This document shows, one piece after another, positions 5,052-5,721 of a stretch of DNA of 5,721 nucleotides (position 1 is its first letter; each line of letters opens with the position of its first letter). Origin of the DNA: Rubrobacter sp. (GTDB taxonomy: Bacteria; Actinomycetota; Rubrobacteria; Rubrobacterales; Rubrobacteraceae). A model generated the notes under the pieces. It searched no databases and was not told where the DNA came from. It saw only the letters and a program-made list of their open reading frames with translations. Position numbers and translations under genes: made by a program. The stretch covers positions 1-5,721 of the forward strand of contig JACDAR010000118.1 in the NCBI GenBank assembly GCA_013695335.1, given 5' to 3'.

Positions 5052-5492
5052 TCACTGCTCATCCACCCTATCCACGACATCCTCCACCGTAGCTTCGGCG
5101 GCCCCGGCCCGCAAGTCACCAAGCTCCACCGGAACGCGCTTGGGGCGACCCGTTGCGAGGTCTATGCAGCCGTGGCGGGTGTAGCCCGTGGAGATCACCT
5201 CCCCGTCCCGCAGCACCTCGTACTCGAAGCGGAGCGAGGCGCGGCCCACGTCCGTGAGTTCGGTGCGAAGCGTGAGTTCGTCGTCGAAACGGGCTGCTTT
5301 CTTGTAGAAGAGGCGGGCCTCGACCACGACGAAGCCGAGGCCCTGCTCCTCCAGTTCCCTGTACGAGAGTCCGGCGGCGCGGAGCCACTCGACGCGGCCG
5401 ACCTCGAAGTAGGCGAGGTAGCTGGCGTTGTTGGCTATGCCCTGGGCGTCGGTCTCTGAGTAGCGGACGCGAAGTTTTATCGCGTGGATCAG
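5052..5492 (-). CDS. 4-hydroxybenzoyl-CoA thioesterase-like (YbgC/FadM-type) acyl-CoA thioesterase
   Basis: A 146-residue hot-dog-fold thioesterase hydrolysing acyl- or aroyl-CoA esters in the cytosol. The N-terminal motif RYSETDAQGIANNASYLAYF (10-29) carries the catalytic-type Asp15 in the D-x-x-G context, then E30 and VGRVEWLR. The core strands run FVVVEARLFYKKAARFDDEL (54-73), LRFEYEVLRDGEVIST and GYTRHGCID. The full length matches the family (about 130-150). No ATG, GTG or TTG exists in this frame before residue 56. The only standard start, GTG at 5327, would remove the active-site region. I therefore place the start at CTG 5492-5490, which overlaps the hydratase stop as CTGA, paralleling the ATGA overlaps elsewhere in the window; GAGGG lies 3 nt upstream. 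The reading frame itself is secure, but the exact start is inferred. Coupled to the enoyl-CoA hydratase, it probably controls a CoA-thioester pool in the same pathway. Confidence 0.88.
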   Translation of the reverse strand: MIHAIKLRVRYSETDAQGIANNASYLAYFEVGRVEWLRAAGLSYRELEEQGLGFVVVEARLFYKKAARFDDELTLRTELTDVGRASLRFEYEVLRDGEVISTGYTRHGCIDLATGRPKRVPVELGDLRAGAAEATVEDVVDRVDEQ

Positions 5493-5721
5493 CGTCCCTC
5501 GAATTTCGGCTTGCGCTTCTCTAAGAACGCGCCCATGCCCTCTCTCGCGTCCTGTGTGGCGAAGAGGAGAGCGAACTGATCCGCCTCGTACTCCAGGCCG
5601 CTTATGAGGTCAACGTCGAGGGCGCGGTTGGCGGCGGTCTTGGCGTGGCGGACGGCGACGGGTCCGTTGGCGGAGATCTCCGCCGCAAGCTCCTTCGCCG
5701 CGTTCAGCGCTTCGCCCTGCG
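5489..5721 (-). CDS. Enoyl-CoA hydratase/isomerase (crotonase family), C-terminal fragment
   Basis: The window keeps the last 76 codons; the gene continues beyond the right edge. The translation contains the C-terminal crotonase helices: GEALNAAKELAAEISANGP (2-20), then VRHAKTAANRALDVDL, GLEYEADQFALLFATQD and the nearly invariant ending EGMGAFLEKRKPKFEGR. In this family the segment packs against the active site and contributes to trimer contacts. The protein hydrates 2-enoyl-CoA in fatty-acid or related acyl-CoA degradation. The catalytic glutamates and oxyanion-hole residues lie outside the window, so hydratase versus isomerase cannot be decided. Its stop (TGA, 5491-5489) overlaps the proposed CTG start of the thioesterase, which indicates a shared transcript. 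Confidence 0.93.
   Translation of the reverse strand, partial: QGEALNAAKELAAEISANGPVAVRHAKTAANRALDVDLISGLEYEADQFALLFATQDAREGMGAFLEKRKPKFEGR

Noticed and set aside
5052..5327. Short 91-residue thioesterase starting at GTG 5327
   Set aside because: It would lack the conserved first half including the Asp motif, yet that half is encoded uninterrupted in the same frame directly upstream.
5172..5459. Plus-strand 95-codon open frame opposite the thioesterase
   Set aside because: It is an antisense shadow of the thioesterase coding frame with no recognisable domain or ribosome-binding site.

Overview
The window is 5.7 kb of GC-rich bacterial DNA, densely packed with genes, with ATGA-type stop/start overlaps, frequent non-ATG starts, an F420-type flavin/deazaflavin-fold oxidoreductase and an ECF41 (SigJ-type) sigma factor. 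Together these suggest a high-GC actinobacterium. A deep-branching group such as Rubrobacter would fit, but that is inference from gene content and style only; no rRNA or tRNA is present to confirm it.

Left block (positions 2-2129, minus strand): three translationally coupled genes read leftward, in the order ECF41 sigma factor, PPOX/F420-type oxidoreductase, NmrA-like SDR (epimerase-like). Both junctions are ATGA overlaps, and both downstream genes have strong Shine-Dalgarno sequences. Upstream of the sigma gene lies TGTCAC-17 nt-CGTC, which matches the recognition motif reported for ECF41 sigma factors, so the operon is probably autoregulated. ECF41 factors lack a separate anti-sigma and carry a fused SnoaL-like regulatory domain. 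They are typically encoded beside a carboxymuconolactone decarboxylase, oxidoreductase or epimerase gene; here there are two such partners.

Middle block (2130-3621): a 166-bp divergent intergenic region holds the ECF41-type promoter and a possible rightward promoter built around three GCGTA elements. It is followed by a 12-helix MFS exporter-like transporter (plus strand, TTG start). After it comes a 160-bp convergent intergenic region filled with a modular CGTAAGTCGTGAG-type direct and inverted repeat.

Right block (3622-5721, minus strand): from right to left this has the C-terminus of an enoyl-CoA hydratase, a 4HBT-fold acyl-CoA thioesterase, a doubtful 43-codon ORF, a small four-helix membrane protein of unknown function, and a Uma2-family (DUF820) PD-(D/E)XK protein. 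The thioesterase frame overlaps the hydratase stop by CTGA and has no ATG/GTG/TTG at its family-consistent start. The Uma2 gene has a TATAAT box 7 nt before its ATG (leaderless-type) and a 32-bp inverted repeat just upstream. The hydratase and thioesterase point to acyl-CoA (fatty-acid or aromatic) metabolism. The DNA between 4204 and about 5050 looks less GC-rich and less tightly coding than the rest and contains several broken-looking reading frames.
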